From: Calamus simplicifolius
Taxonomy: Eukaryota > Streptophyta > Magnoliopsida > Arecales > Arecaceae
Length of the DNA stretch: 64,000 bases
Assembly (NCBI GenBank): GCA_900491605.1
Contig: UESW01001516.1
Coordinates: 460,137 to 524,136 of the forward strand
Reading direction: 5' to 3'
The notes beneath the pieces are model-generated. The model was not told where the DNA came from and ran no database searches. It was given only the letters and a program-made list of their open reading frames with translations. Below are positions 11,049 to 24,680 of this stretch, piece after piece (within the stretch, counting starts at the first letter, position 1; each line of letters begins with the position of its first letter). The translations under genes and the position numbers were made by a program.

Positions 11049-13276
11049 ATGACCATCTCTGTGAAGAGGCTCTCCCAGAGGCTGGTCATCCCCTCCGAGC
11101 CCACTCCCAGCGGCATCCTCCGCCTCTCGTGGCTCGACCGATACCCGACGCAACGGGCCCTCATCGAGTCGCTGCATGTGTTCAAGAAAGGCCATGAAGC
11201 GGCAGCGGTCATAAAGCGGGCGCTGGCCAAGGCGTTGGTCCCCTACTACCCTCTCGCCGGCCGGCTCACGGCGTCGGAGCAGGGGGAGCTCCAGGTGTCA
11301 TGTACCGGTGATGGAGTCTGGTTCGTCGAGGCAACGGCCTACTGTAGCCTTGAGGACGTGGATTATTTGGAGCACCCTCCGTTGATATCAAAAGACGAGC
11401 TGCTGCCTCATCCCGAGCCAAAACTAGACCCTTCTCAAGAGGAGGAATTGCTTTTGCTCGTTCAGGTTTCTTCTTCTTCTTCTTCTTCTTCTTTTCTTTT
11501 GCACCCCTCACATTATCTTTCTCTCAAAGCATTCAGGATCTGGTGCCTTCCATTCATTTTGCATCACAGAGATCTAGAGGTAGGTAGCACATGATCACCT
11601 GCATTCATCGAAATAAGTAAACAAAATATTTTTCTGTTTTTCTTCCTGGTTTTGCTTAGGCTAGCTATGGCGATTTAGGACCAATGGGATTCCTTGAATT
11701 GAAGCCGATCTCAAGCTCATCAGCTTTTTTGATGCTTTCCTTGTACATACACAGTTCTGTGTGACCTTTTGTTCTCTGGTTGCTACTAGGTAGGTAGGCA
11801 ATTGAGAATTTGCTTAGAGCATGAGCATGCCATGTCTTGAAGTCACTGGCTGCTGGACCCATTAATTAAATGATTGGCTTAATTGATGTCCAGCCCTGGT
11901 GGGAACGCCTCTGTAGTTGATCAGTCAGAGCTAATTACATGGGATCCATGATACGTACTAAATTTCTTTAATTTTTGATCCCTCTAACTACATAATAATT
12001 AATATATGTTCGGATGGAAGGGGAAGGTAGATCTAGCGCAATAAATGGAGGATGACAGCTAAGAAATTTTTTTAGCCAACCACCAAAAATATATCTCAAT
12101 ATTGCACATGGGAAAGTGCCACCGCCTAGCTACAAGGGACAAGTTGGGCGGCCAATCCATCGTCGGCGCCACCATCTTGGACAAGATAAATAAAAGAAAG
12201 GAATTAATGCATGATTTCTTCTCGATCGGAAAATTTAATTTGGATAGCAAGCCTATACTACATGCATCATTAAGTCTTATCTTAGGTGCCTGGATTGATC
12301 ATTTACGTACTACAGTCGTCTTCTGCAATGCGAATTGAACATTAATTAATTAAACCATTAATTGGAAACAAATTAACCAACGGATATGTTAAGTAACTGA
12401 TTCAATTCTAGCTGGGCTTTTCGACAAACCCAGGTCACAGAGTTCACTTGCGGTGGATTTGTGGTCGGCCTCAGATTCAGTCATGCCATTGCCGATGGCC
12501 CAGGAGCAGCGCAGTTCGTGGCAGCGGTGGCGGACTTTGCCAGAGGTCTAACGCAACCAACCATCGAGCCAGTCTGGAACAGAGATGCCATTCCCAACCC
12601 ACCAAAGTTCAAATCAGCACCCCCACCAACCCCGTCCGACGTCCACCTGGAATATATCATAATGGACATCTCTCTGGAGTACGTCAAACAGCTGAAGAGC
12701 CAATTCATCGAGCAAACCGGCCAGATGTGCTCCACTTTTGAAGTCCTCATCGCAAAGGCTTGGCAAAGCCGGGCACGGGCGATTCGGTTCGAGCCCGAGG
12801 CGGATGCCTATCTTTATTTCGCCATGAGTGCTCGCCCACTGCTGCACCAAGCTTTACCCTCCAAAGGAGGTTACTATGGAAACTGCTACTACATCATGAA
12901 GGTCACCGCCACAAGTGGGAAAGTCATGCAGTCCTCCATTGTTGACATTGTGAAGCTGATCAAAGAGGCCAAGAAGAGGCTGCCTATCGAATTTTCTAAG
13001 TGGGCCAAGGGAGAGCTCAAGGAGGAGGACCCATACAAGCTGACGACGGCCTATGATTCATTACTGGTCTCGGATTGGACACATCTGGGGTTTTCTCAGG
13101 TGGATTACGGGTGGGGAACACCGGTGCACGTCGTCCCGCTGACGAATTCCGACAGCGTAGCTACGTGCATCCTGGTCAAGCCATCTGCCTCCAAGGACGG
13201 CGCCCGTTTGATGACACAGTGTGTTAAGGAGGAGCACTTGATGGCATTCCGTAATGGGATGTTGAACCTGGCTTAG
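11049..13276 (+). CDS. BAHD-family acyltransferase (two exons: 11049-11465, 12434-13276)
   Basis: It transfers an acyl group from acyl-CoA to an alcohol or amine acceptor, in the cytosol as far as known for the family. The two exons join in phase 0 (donor CAG|GTTTCT, acceptor CCCAG|GTC) to a 419-residue protein, close to the family's 430-450. The catalytic motif HAIAD lies at H156-D160, directly after the intron, and the structural motif, here DYGWG rather than DFGWG, at residues 363-367. The N-terminus (VKRLSQRLVIPSEPTP, LSWLDRYP) and ALVPYYPLAGRL are typical. The first ATG after the TATA box is used, and no frameshift or early stop is seen, so it looks functional. The style resembles the group that includes benzyl-alcohol benzoyltransferases and rice AT-type enzymes. 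Acyl donor and acceptor cannot be told from sequence. Confidence 0.9.
11466..12433 (+). other. Intron of the BAHD gene
   Basis: 968 bp, GT at 11466 and AG at 12432-12433, phase 0. It starts almost at once with a (TTC)n microsatellite. Many BAHD genes have a single intron at this place, just before the HxxxD exon. No element is recognised inside. Confidence 0.85.
11467..11500 (+). repeat. (TTC)n microsatellite abutting the BAHD donor site
   Basis: About nine TTC units beginning within the donor region (GTTTCTTCTTC). Pyrimidine-rich sequence beside a 5' splice site may affect splice choice. Confidence 0.85.
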
Positions 13277-16200
13277 AAGCATTTTTTTTTTTTTTTCCTT
13301 CCTTTTCTTTCTATTTGCATGGGAAGCAAAAGAGCAGAAGGTTTAATTTGCTCGTCTTTTAAATATATAATCACAGTGTTCGATTTAAATTCTTGGTGGC
13401 CTGCCAGTTGTTTGTCAATTTTTTGCCGTCACCTGAAAGGAATAATCTCATGCATAGAAGTAGTCCATGTATCGATGTCATTGCGTTGAATGCAATTAAT
13501 GGATCTCCGATCTTTAATATATAGGCCTACTAATTATTTGTGTTATGACATGGGCCGGTATTGCTACAGGTCCAAACCAGCAGGTGCCAATAAAATTAAG
13601 GAGGAAAAAAAGAAAGAACTCCATGCCATTTAGCTTGCAGAGAGTGGTGTGTTAACGGTGGAAGTGGCCCGCGTGAATAGAGCCTCCTTTGTACGTACCA
13701 GGATTATATTAGCTGCTAGGCTTCAAACCATGCATGAATTGTTTGCCATGTGATTTCGTTAATTATTAGTCCAGGCTCTCTTGCATTCTTTTTGGTAATT
13801 GGTCTATCAAACGCAGGATTGGAAGTCATTTTTCGTCTAATTCTTTTCCCTATATTTTATTAATTTTGGTAGCTTTCAGCCTGACCTGAAACATTAAAAC
13901 TCGCATGATTTTTAGTTTGGAACCTCTGGTGGTGACTACTGAAACTGATATCCAACCAGCTTGATGTTGTTTAATGTTACTGTTTGTTAACAAAATCAAC
14001 CACCATTATCTGTCGTCAGAAAACGATCCTGGTTTTTTTTTGGCCTCTAGACTAACATATTACAAACCGTGCTTGATGGATTAATTTGTTTTTACCGTAC
14101 TTAAAAGGCAAATACAAACATCTAAGGTCTATGGTTATCATAAACCGTACCGATCGATGGTTCTCTAATATCCAGTTGTCAAGGTCATTGGTGGGTGAAT
14201 GGCATTGGTTGAGCTGAAAGTGTCATAAAGAAAGGTTTATTAAATGTCGTCTGGTCCAAATGCATTGCCTGTTAGCTAGTGGCGATTGATGCTTTGCTTG
14301 CGTTCGAGGAGATGTCAGTTGGCTCTTCCTAAAGCCAGCAGTCTATGTTCTTTTCCATAAAAGAACTGGTAGCCCCAACTACCAATAGGAAACTTGGCAT
14401 TCCGGCCATTCCGGCTAGGGATATTTTGAGAACGCCTATCATGTGAATTATAGAACAATAAATAATAATTAAAATTTATTATTGTTTATACCATTTTTGA
14501 TTTATGAAAAAGGATAGTAATTAAAGACTGTTAGAGCTTAGACCTTTTCCTTCTTGCTTTTCTAATAGATCATATTTTTAATAAAAAAAATTAAATGCAA
14601 CTGAAAGAAGAGAAGACTAATCTATTTATGATAATAGTGTAATAAGTTCTTTTATCATAGATCAGATTTCAGATTTCTGCATATAAGCAGCTAGCCTAAA
14701 CACATCAATCACATATCAATAATGAGGCTCATGCATCATTGGAGCAATTTGTTTAAGCCATTTTACAAATCCAAGATCATCTACAATTAATGGTAACCTA
14801 TATAAAAAAATAAATTTTCAACACATGGACTCATCCTGAACCAGGGGATTCAATGGAGATAGGCCGACCCAAGCAGTACTAAACTGGTTCTGCGAGAGTG
14901 CTCATTTGCACTATTAGTTCTCTCTGGCTAGCAAGCCGACCAACTAGATATTAAAGATTTTTTTAATTTGTACCACAAATTTATTTGTTGGCACAGCATC
15001 GATCCGACATAAAGTTCTTCTCGAGTACAACATTTAATATAAGGATATATTTCGGAACTGATGTTATGCACGGAAATAATATGGCACGGCCGGGTAAATT
15101 ATTAAATTATATAAACTCCCTGCAACCAGCTGCCAAAGACCCTTCTACGCGAAGAAGCCCAAATAAAACCGGAACTCGAGTTTAGAGCTTGATCAAAACC
15201 TGAAGCCTTTCTTTACATTTGACCTACCCCTAATTTTTTTAATGAATGGCCTGGCTTGAGTCCGATTTATCCCGGTGGAGCAACTTAACAAAATAGGCTT
15301 TTTGAGTGGCATTCTGCCGTCCGTGGCCGCGCTCTTTAGAATAATAGACCACAACTGCCCGCACTCGATATTCTCAAAATTTATTCCCAAGAGATGGAAG
15401 AGCTCCTGCCGGAGGCTAGGCATCCATTAAGATAAAAGATGTAATTAGTTAGGCTGATACCTTTTTTTCCCCCTAGTGCGTGCCCAAAGGAGGAGGAGCA
15501 CGGTGGCACTTCGTTCAAACGAGGTCAAAAAGAGAAAAAGGAATCGTTTGCTGACTACAGGGCAAGAGGCCGGCTGCCTGCCATAACGAGCGAGGAAGCC
15601 AGGCCCAGCTGCGCCCGGCCCTCACACAAGTTCGGCTGGCAATGAGTGGAAAACCGCGTCAAATTAATTGGCCTACCAGCACCCGATGATGGCCGCGCGG
15701 TCCCTCTCGGTCTCGGACGCAAGATAATGTAGTAGGTAAGCAAGGCCACGGCCGAGGGTGCAAAGTGGGCAGCTACCGACTACAGGGCAGCGTCATCAGA
15801 GACGCTGCGGTCAAATTAATATATATGATCACCCTGGCGAAGTAATGGTGGCGCTACTCCCGTTAATTAATCACCACATCACTGCCTGTGATCCCTGGCA
15901 CCACCGACGTGATCCACCTTCAGGAACGCGGATTCCTGCGTCAACGTGCATTCTGACGCAGAATCCTCAGTGGGTGCTTCCTAGTAGTCCATGTGGAATC
16001 TGTAGTTTAACAATTGGCTACTGATAGTACGACTGCTGCTGCTGCGGTGATGACAATTGAAGAACAAATGCTCTCGACTTACAAGTACGGACGGTTGGAG
16101 TCTGGGCGTGCAAATTTTATAACCTTGAGCTTAAATTAATGCTGAACTCAAGCCAATCTAATACGGTAGCTAGGGAGTTTTGATTTTAATCTAACTTGTT

Positions 16201-16860
16201 GACGTTTGATGCTGGCTGCTAAATAACAATCAATGTAAGGGTGAGGATAGAAACCCATACTTGTAGCTATTCTGAAAGAAGACTTCTGCAGGTGAGAAAG
16301 AAGGAAGAAAAGGAAAGATCGTAGGCTTCTTTTTAAAGAGACGCTTCGGCACTTAAGTCAACCTAGAATAAGGAAAAGAAGGCCTAAACTTTCAACAGGT
16401 GAAGCTTTAGGATTTTTTATATCCACATCTATGTTATGCCTAGACGTATGGCTTCTTTTATAGACATAAAAATCCTCTTTAATTGGTCTACTCAACGGTG
16501 GATGACTAGATGAACTTAGATCTCAAAGAAGGTAATGCCATTGATGAAAGTCTTTCTATACAAGGCTTGGATGTTTGGAAGGACAAGTGTCACCTTTAGA
16601 TTGGTCATCATATATCACATTTTGGTTGACCATCATATGCCACTTTCTGATTGAATTCTCAACTTATACCGCTTTATTTACTCTTTCATTTTTAAACCTA
16701 TGCTCAAATTTATACTCAAATCATAAAAATAGCTTGATTGAATTGTAGTAGGCTTGTTTTGGCGCAACTTGCTAAACTTTCATCAGCTCAAACTAAGCTC
16801 AATGGTGCTTGAGAATTTGGTTAGTCTAGTATCAAGCCAAGCTCAACATAACAGTGTATT
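13277..16860. other. Intergenic region downstream of the BAHD gene
   Basis: It begins with the BAHD 3' UTR (a T15 run at about 13286) and continues as AT-rich sequence with GC-richer islands near 15.2-15.9 kb. No open frame with a recognisable domain, RNA gene or transposon was found. Confidence 0.5.
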
Positions 16861-17054
16861 GCTATGAATTGATTTATAAAATATTATTAGTAAAGTGCAC
16901 TTTGATGACAAAGAAATTTATCATGGCTATGTTGTAGTAATTTTTTTTTTTTCTATGGTCATTGGTAAGATTATCATCCCTTCATCTCAAACAAGTTCTC
17001 CTATAAAATTGATCAACGAATCTCCTCTAGCTTCAATTGATTATCATTGATATC
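16860..17054 (-). pseudogene. Old Gypsy polyprotein remnant, protease region (downstream part)
   Basis: On the minus strand this continues the protease-like reading of 35259-35400 across the ATATC insertion site: DINDNQLKLEEIR here, then, with broken frames, a NFFVIKV..F segment that resembles the stretch after the Gypsy protease. It is heavily decayed, with a T run at 16938-16951. The host element is the oldest layer of the nested region. Its left edge near 16.86 kb is where I lose the resemblance, not a proven boundary. Confidence 0.5.
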
Positions 17055-17998
17055 CGATGCGATTGATTTTCGTTCTCTGACTTGGGGATGAAGTTTGTCA
17101 GGGTCTAGGCGGTGATCTTCCTTTCGATGGACCTGTAAGACAGTCCTTGCACAGGAATCACAAGGGGTGGTCCCTATGAAAGACCCTCCAATGCTCAAGT
17201 CAAAAAAAATCTTCAGCAATCAGATAAGAGGAGAAGGCTTCGGCAGAAGGATTTCTTTTTCTCTGAGCAGGTTTTTCAGGAGTCATTGCCTTTGCCAGAG
17301 TTGTGAGAACATGAGAAAGCATACCTGAGGTCGTCCTGGGATGTGGCATTTACGCTCCGCTAAGAGAGTAAGTCGTTACATGATTTCCCGGGTACATTTT
17401 AGGAAGCTGATTTGATTGGAATCCCGTCAACTATGGGATCAGTAACTAATCATAAGGATCAGTAACTAATCAACCTTGTCAGGAGTTCGAGACTCCATTA
17501 ATCACGGTCAGAGGGTCGTATTTGGCTCCCATTTTTGTTTAAGAAGGATTACTCTGAAACTTCTGTGATCAGGGCGATTCATCCTCTAAAATATTCAGCA
17601 TGGTATGAGGTGGCGATGATGCTCAAGCCGAGGTATGGAGATTGCTGATGCCAAATCATTTCTCTTGAATGTTTGTGAGGGAACGATGTCCTTCTCCTTT
17701 CGTGGACAATTGTTGGTTGCAAGGTGCCATCACTTAACAGGGAATAAGCGGTGAGGCTAGGTCTCATCAGGCATTTACCGACTTTAGAGGCTTAGTCCAA
17801 CTCTAGAGTCGATGGTGAAACCGACTCTAGCATCGGTGGTGAAACCTACTCTGAAGGCCGAGTCCAACTCTTGTTGTTTATTGGGCTATAGCTTTGTCAG
17901 TCAATTTGAACATGGCTTGATCAGCCACATCGGAGACAACTCGGCCCTTGTTGTCGCACATGTTTATTGATGCAGTGATAATTTTTCTCCACATCACA
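17055..17998 (-). repeat. 3' LTR of the nested Gypsy element
   Basis: Reads on the minus strand from TGTGATGTGG (start at 17998) to ..CGCATCG at 17055, where the expected final CA has changed to CG. It repeats the right-hand LTR over its length, for example the GATCAGTAACT pair near 17440-17470 and 31550-31575. One block near 17165-17225 is missing from the other copy. Confidence 0.85.
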
Positions 17999-18020
17999 TG
18001 CCCTTCACTCCCTATTCTGA
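17999..18020 (-). other. Polypurine tract of the nested Gypsy element
   Basis: On the minus strand GAATAGGGAGTGAAGGGCA lies immediately before the LTR start TGTGATG. The Gypsy at 51453 has the same arrangement at 54160-54181. Confidence 0.75.
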
Positions 18021-18958
18021 AGCGTAGGTACGGGTATAGGGAGTAGAGTCAATCCCGCTGAGGCTTCGGTTAATCAATCAATGAGCTATGTTCTTGATGT
18101 GGGTTTGTCATCCGATTATGTCAATTGGACTATCGGAGAGTTACATCCCTCGTGTCATGTGCCATCCCTTATGGTCCGCTTTGATTCATACTTTGGAAAC
18201 CAAAATGGCTAGTTGCGTTTAAAATGCGAAAGCTAAGATCGAGGAAGGGCACCTTTAATCAGCTTCACAACGTGAGGAGAGACCCCTCGTATGCCCAGCA
18301 AGGGCGGCTGAGTGGGCAACACGTGGCCGATCCAAGGATCGGCAAGCATCCATCTTCTTGGGCGAGGAGAGACTCTTCAATTTTCTACCTAGAGAAACCT
18401 AGATGGGTGACATGTGCCCAATCGGGGTCAAAGCATAGCGGTTGATGAGCTTTGGTTTTCGAGTTTTCTTTCGATTAATGGCTTATGTCCCTCGTTCGAC
18501 GACTATAAAAAGGAGGAAAGAAAGCAACATCTGTAGCTAAAGGGTTCTTTTCAGTCAAGAGTAAGTTTAGGAGAGTTTACTCATATCATCGTCAAAAGTA
18601 GAAGAGTTGGTCTTCTCTTTAAGATTTAGCTTGGGCTTGAGGGTTCGGATGAAGAAGTTGCTGAAAAGTAGACTGTCCAAGGGGCGTCGAGGAGTGACCC
18701 CCGCCGGATTTCATAAAGCCATGAATGAGGTGCCACTGAGGGCAACTCCGAAGTCCCTCATTCAGCGCACAAGTGTGAGGAAGAGGAAGGGAGGGGGCTA
18801 TAGAGGTCATACAAGAAACACAAAAAAGTGTTCCCGTGTGACCTCCTCTTGTATGACTTCCACAGGCTTTTCAGAGCCTGATGGCCATTGTTGCTGCTCC
18901 GCCAGAGGAGATGCTTAGAGATTCATCTGGCATTTTCTTGATAAAGGATGGGAAGCTT
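18021..18958 (-). other. 3' internal region of the nested Gypsy element
   Basis: Non-coding as far as seen; continues at 27903 across the Copia insertion. An open stretch at 18607-18918 on the plus strand has no recognisable domain and is probably chance. Confidence 0.45.
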
Positions 18959-20771
18959 TGTAAGAAAATCTATGCAGGCAGATTTATGCAATCTATTTAG
19001 ATATTTTTAATTTTTTTTAAAACAATAGAATTAATGATAAATCGATCAAATCGATTTATCCATCTACCTACATCAGGAACTAACAGGATAATAGTGCATG
19101 TAAATGATATCAAAAAGTTAGAAAGCAAACATAAAACCATTTTATGTTAATGATTTGATCATATCAAATTACAGTAAGGTACTTTACCTTTTGCAAGCTG
19201 CTGGATGGTTGAAGAGAAGAGCTCCTTAAGCCACACACATGTAGACCTCTATAGGTAGTTCACACCAGGGCTCTTTCCTGATCAAATTCTTCAGAGTGCT
19301 AGTTCCTTAGGATCACGAAGGTTGATCTCCTTCTTCCTTTGGACAGCAAGACTATCTTGTAGCCGAAGAAGAACTAGTAGAGGTAGAAGAGGAACCCTTT
19401 CCCAAACTACTTTCTACTCACCTGAAACTTAATCCTCAAAAATTCACACTAGGTAGAAAACCTTTTCTAAGTAAAAAACCCCCAAAATTCTTCTCTAGCT
19501 ACCACACCCTGTATAAAGGCTAGCATGAGAGAAAGGTTTGAAAGATGGAAGGATTTTGGAGAGTGAGAGGTTTGGAAGGTGGAGGGATTTGGGAAGAGGT
19601 TTTACGTTAGAAAGATGGAGGAACTTTAGAGAGGGTTAAGGAGAAAATATTATTTAGCTTTTAAGTGTTACAAATTAGTTCTAGGTTTAAATTCTGAATT
19701 CCAACCATAATCTAAATTCTAAATTAGACTTAAAAAGAATTTTAAATTTAAACTCAAGACTAATTTTAGCAAAATTCAAATTCGAATACAATAAAAGAAA
19801 GAAAGAGTTCATGGTTAATTCCATCCAATGGACCAAACCAAAACATATTTGGCTTGACTCAATCATCGATTAGCCTTTAGATCAGGAAGAAAATTCCTAT
19901 GGTGTGTGACCCCATAGGTTCGAATACTAAACCAATAGTATTATAACTTTCTATACTAATGAAGTCATCTAGCAATGACACCCGACATCCGGATAGGCCG
20001 AAGGTTGCAGAGCAATAATCAAGAACCTCTGGCATATGGTTACCATATAATTCATCCCTTTGAACCTCAATGCTCAAGATGACTTAGGGTTTAACTGCCA
20101 ACCCTTAATCAGCTCATCCATAAAGTGTCTCAATCTTCATAAGTCTGTGACTCCTCACAAGGACTACCCTGGCCAAGGTTTTGCTAAATTGAAACACAGT
20201 GAGACATTTATTCTAAACTATTTGGAGGGGTCAATCCCATCTTGATCCACTCACTGCTCCACAAGTACTTTACTATACCCAGAACCTTTATCACTGGATT
20301 AAAAATCCAGGTAATCCGGCACCAAATACAGTGGTTGCTTGCAAGCTACCATGGTGATCTCAGGTCAGAGGGACACTTATATCCATATCCCTTTGAGCAA
20401 CCTTCGCAGAAGAGTATTCCGCAGATTGGTCACGTTCAGTGAAATATCATACACCTCACCTGCATGTCATACTAGTGTCACCACACTCCTTGGTAAAGAG
20501 GACAACCAACCCATATGACATACAACAACCTTTACTTGATACATAGTTGTCCTATAACTATATATCATTTGGTTGCGACTATTTTAAGAACCACTCAATA
20601 ACCCTCTCTTTATTGAATAGATTATAGTTCTAAGGACTCCATCACAAAGATTTTTTTAGAAAGATGCGATGTGATGAACTGCCAAATAAATATTTTATTA
20701 ATTATAATTCATATACATTTACAACTTGCACATATATGTTAGTTGATTGGCTTTAGGACACATTCCCAACA
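18959..20771 (-). repeat. 3' LTR of the minus-strand Copia
   Basis: Minus strand TGTTGGGAATGTGTCC at 20771 to ..TTTTCTTACA at 18959, 1813 bp. G-rich imperfect repeats (GGTTTGGAAGGTGGAGGGA type on the plus strand) lie near 19540-19640. The solo LTR at 29373 starts with nearly the same bases. Confidence 0.9.
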
Positions 20772-20783
20772 TCTCCCACTTGG
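20772..20783 (-). other. Polypurine tract of the minus-strand Copia
   Basis: AAGTGGGAGA on the minus strand directly before the 3' LTR start. The same tract precedes the 3' LTR of the Copia at 35723. Confidence 0.85.
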
Positions 20784-20859
20784 ACTAAAGCCACTCAGAA
20801 TAGTATCTAATACCCATCTTCCATTTATGATCATCAAATTCTTTGATTCCAAGAGCTTT

Positions 20860-23800
20860 AGTGAATGGGTCGGCTAGGTTCTCCTTTCCATCAATCTTCT
20901 GAAGGTCGATGTCATCTCGCTCCATGATTTCTCGCACAAGATGATAATGGCGCAGAATATGTTTGGTGCGTTGATGGGACTTTGGCTCTTTGGCTTGAGC
21001 AATGGCTCCGTGTTGTCACAGTACACCGAAATAGGACCATCCAGAGAAGGTGTCACTCCCAGTTCTCCAAGAAACTTTTGCAACCATACAGCTTCCTTTG
21101 CTGCATCGATGCTGCAATATATTCTGCCTCGCATATTGAGTCCGCCACAGTGTGCTGCTTGGAACTTTTTCAGCAGATTGCTCCTTCATTTAGGGTAAAA
21201 TAAATCCTGATACACTCTTGCTATCATCCCTATCTGAAAAACTGGAGTCAGTATATCCCACAAGTTTTAAGTCAGTTCTCCATAAATTAGCCATTGGTCC
21301 TTAGTATTTCGTAAATACTTAAGAATAGTCTTCACTACTTTTCAATGAGCGTCACCTGGGTCAAGACTGGTATCTGCTCACTATCCCTAGTGAATATGCC
21401 ATGTCTGATCTAGTACATGTCATAGCATACATGATAGAACCACTGCCGAAGCATATGAAATCCTACTCATACGCTCTCTTTTCTGGAGTTGTCGCACAAT
21501 CCTTTTTGGAGAGAGAAATTTCATGGCCTATTGGAAGATAGCCTTTCTTGGAATTCTCCATGCTGAACCATTTTCAGCATAGTGTCTATGTACGTAGATT
21601 GGGATAATCCCAGAAGCCTCTTAGATCTATCTCTATAGATTTTCATACAAGTATATAAGAGGCTTCACCAAGTCCTTCATAGAAACTGAGATGACAACCA
21701 GACCTTTATTCCCTGTAGTGCTGGGATGTCATTCCCGATTAAGAGAATGTCATCCACATACAACACAAGGAATACAACCACAGAACCATTAGCCCATTTG
21801 TAAATGCAAGGTTCTTCTCTGTTTCTAACAAAATCATACGTCTTGATACATTTATCAAACCGCATGTTCCAACTCCAAGATGCCTGCTTCAATCCATAAA
21901 TGGATCTTTGTAGCTTGCACACTTTTGACTCATCTGTGGATGTGAACCCTTCAGGTTGTATCATATACACCTCCTCTTCCAGCTCACCATTAGGAAAGCT
22001 GTTCGGACATCCATTTGCCAGATTTCATAATCAAAGTGTGCTGCTAAAGCAAGCATAATCCAAATGGATTTAAGCATTGCCACAGGAGAAAACGTCTCAT
22101 CATAGTCTATACCATAACGTTGATGATATCCCTTGGTAACAGACAAGCTTTATAGGTCTCTACCTGCCCATCTGCGCCTCTTTTCCTTTTGAAAATCTAT
22201 TTGCACCCAATGGGTTTTATCCCTTCGGGTGGATCAACCAATGTCCATACATTGTTGATTTCATAGACTTCATTTTGGATTTCATGGCTTCTAGCCATTC
22301 TCAGAGTCAAACCTCTGCATTGCATCCATATAGTGATCGGATCCTCATTGTTCTCATCAAGTTCAATAGGATCGTCGTCCTGGACCAAGAAACCATAGTA
22401 TCTATCCGGTTGAGAGTATCCTACTAGATCTCCTTAATGATTCTTGTATGGGCTCTGGGTTTGATCTAGTCAAACCATTTCTATGTCATCTCTTAAGTGT
22501 GTCAGTTTTTCTACCTGTTACTTCACTGAGTTCAACCTTAATGGCTCCTGTTCCTTCACTAAGAAACTTTTTCTAAAAAGATAGCCCTAAGACTAACGAA
22601 CAACTTTTGTTCTTCAGGCAAGTAAAAGTAGTACCTCTTTAACTCTTTTGGATACCCTACAAATAGGCATCGATCAGACCTAGGTCCAAGCTTATGTGTT
22701 TTCAAATGTTTAACATAAGCCGGACAGCCCTAGATCCGATGGTGTGAGAGTATCGGCTTACGCCCAGTCCATATCTCATATGGTGTTTTGTTAACAGACT
22801 TACTCGGAACCCTATTTAAAAGGTAACATGCTGACTCTAGAGCATAATCCCAAAACAAGATCGGTAGAGAAGCAAAGCCCATCATGGACCGAACCATGTC
22901 TAAAAGGGTTTGATTTCTTCTTTCAGACAATCCATTTAATTGAGGTGTCCATTAAGAAAAAATCTCATTCTCCTCAAGATATGTCAAAAACTCACTGAAA
23001 AGATATTCACCACCTCAATCTGATCGAAGGATTTTGATAAACTTTCCAGTTATTTTTCTACTTCATTACGATATCGTTTGAACATTTCAAACAATTCAGA
23101 CTTATATCTCATCAAGAATATATAACCATACCTTGAAAATCGTCTATAAACGTAATGAAATAATTATACCTACCCCTGGTACTGACATTCATAGGTCCGC
23201 ATACATCAGTATGTACTAGACTTAGAATTTCATTGGCACATTCACCTTTTCCATTAAAAGATGATTTGGTCATTTTATCAAGAAGACAAGATTCCAAGGT
23301 TGGTAATGATTCAAAATCATTAACTCAAGCAGACCTTCTTGTCTCAACCTATTTATCCTATCTTGTTAATATGACCTAGCCGACAGTGCCAAAGGCAAAC
23401 ATTACTGATATCGTTTATTCTAAGGCATTTGCTAGATGTATACATTACACTAACAGGTTGCGATATACATATAAGTCATTACTCATACATCCATTCTCAC
23501 ATCAGAACCATTCATAATGATTATACAAATGTCATTCTTTATTGATAGTTCATAACCAGATATGGCCAATTGGCTTACAAAAATGATATTTAAAATGAAA
23601 GATGGACAATAATGACATTCATTTAGAATGATTGTACAATATTCAAAAACAAGTTTGATGACTCCCAACGCCAGGACTAGAACTTGGCTTCCATTTCCCA
23701 CATTTAAGAATCTCTTGCCGTTCTCGAATCTTCTACTAACTTGAAGTCCCTGCAAAGAATTGCATATGTGAATTGGACTTTCGATATCCAATACTCAATT

Positions 23801-24680
23801 AGTAGTATCATAGATAGAGAAACTATAAGGCGTTATCATATAAATACCTTGTCCAGCATTTCCTTGATTCTTCCTCTTCTTGGACCTATTCGGATCAAGG
23901 GATGCAATATAAAGAGGACAGTTTCTCTTCCAATGATCCTGCTTCTTGTAAAAGAAGCACTCTGCCATACTCTGATCAGTTTTAACCTTTTTGACCTGAC
24001 TGACCCCAGCATGTTGCACCTTCTTCCTTTTATTTTTCTTTTTCTTTTTTCTTTCTTAAAGGGATGACAACCTGCCATAGAACCTCCCACTAAATTCACC
24101 ATCCCTTTATTGAGCTGATGATCTTTCTCATAAGTCTGCAGTAAATCAAGTAGACCATGATAGTTTACTGCATGCTTATTCATTCTATAATGATCATGAA
24201 AATCGAGATAGAAAGGGGGCAGGGAGTTCAGTATCGCATCTTTCCCAAGTTGTTCATGCAAGAGATAACCGAGTTTTAAGTGCTCAATCATCTCGATCAT
24301 GTATAATACTTGATCAGTAACCGAGGCTCCATCACACATCCGTGCATTGTAGATGGCACAAGAGACCTTGTACCTCTTAATGTCGTCTGGTGTGCCGAAA
24401 ATTCCTTCAACTTTTGAAGAATTTTCTCTGGCTGGGCTTTCTCAAATTTGCGACTGAACTCGTTGTTCATCGCTGCTAGCATTACGCATTCGACAGTGGT
24501 TCGATCAGAGAGCCACTTTTGATAAGTATCCCTAACCGAATCCCAAACATTAGGAGCAGAGACTTCAGGTGCTGGATCCATTATCACATAAAGGATCTGT
24601 TCATGCTCCAGGACAATCCTGAGCCTTCGATACCATCTATCAAAGTTGGGACCCATAAGTTTTTCATTGTCAAGCAACGA
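20860..24680 (-). pseudogene. Copia gag-pol polyprotein, decayed
   Basis: Fragments in all three frames read in Copia order. Gag begins near 24677 (NEKLMGPNFDRWYRRLRIVL) and ends with a damaged zinc knuckle near 23955 (CFFYKKQDHWKRNC, second Cys replaced by Tyr). Protease is near 23790 with the DTG/DTA site altered to DIES. Integrase pieces are at 23297-23112 (HTDVCGPM) and 22930-22730 (ERRNQTLLDMVRSMM, NRVPSKSVNKTPYE). Reverse transcriptase is at 22388-21677 (VWTLVDPPEGIKPIGCK, GIDYDETFSPVAMLKSI, YGLKQASWSWN, YVDD). RNase H is at 21134-20874 (AAKEAVWLQKFL, YCDNT). Stops and frameshifts make it inactive. It resembles the polyprotein of the Copia at 35723 but has a different LTR. Confidence 0.88.

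Noticed and set aside
11266..11511. Minus-strand frame across the BAHD exon end, with a poly-Lys stretch
   Set aside because: The Lys run is the reverse of the (TTC)n microsatellite and the rest is antisense to a real exon.
17428..17475. Short direct repeat GATCAGTAACTAATCA, considered as a CRISPR-like array
   Set aside because: Only two copies, a normal feature of this LTR (also present in the sister LTR); the genome is eukaryotic.
18607..18918. 103-codon plus-strand frame with basic stretches
   Set aside because: Lies antisense in the 3' non-coding part of the nested Gypsy and has no recognisable domain.
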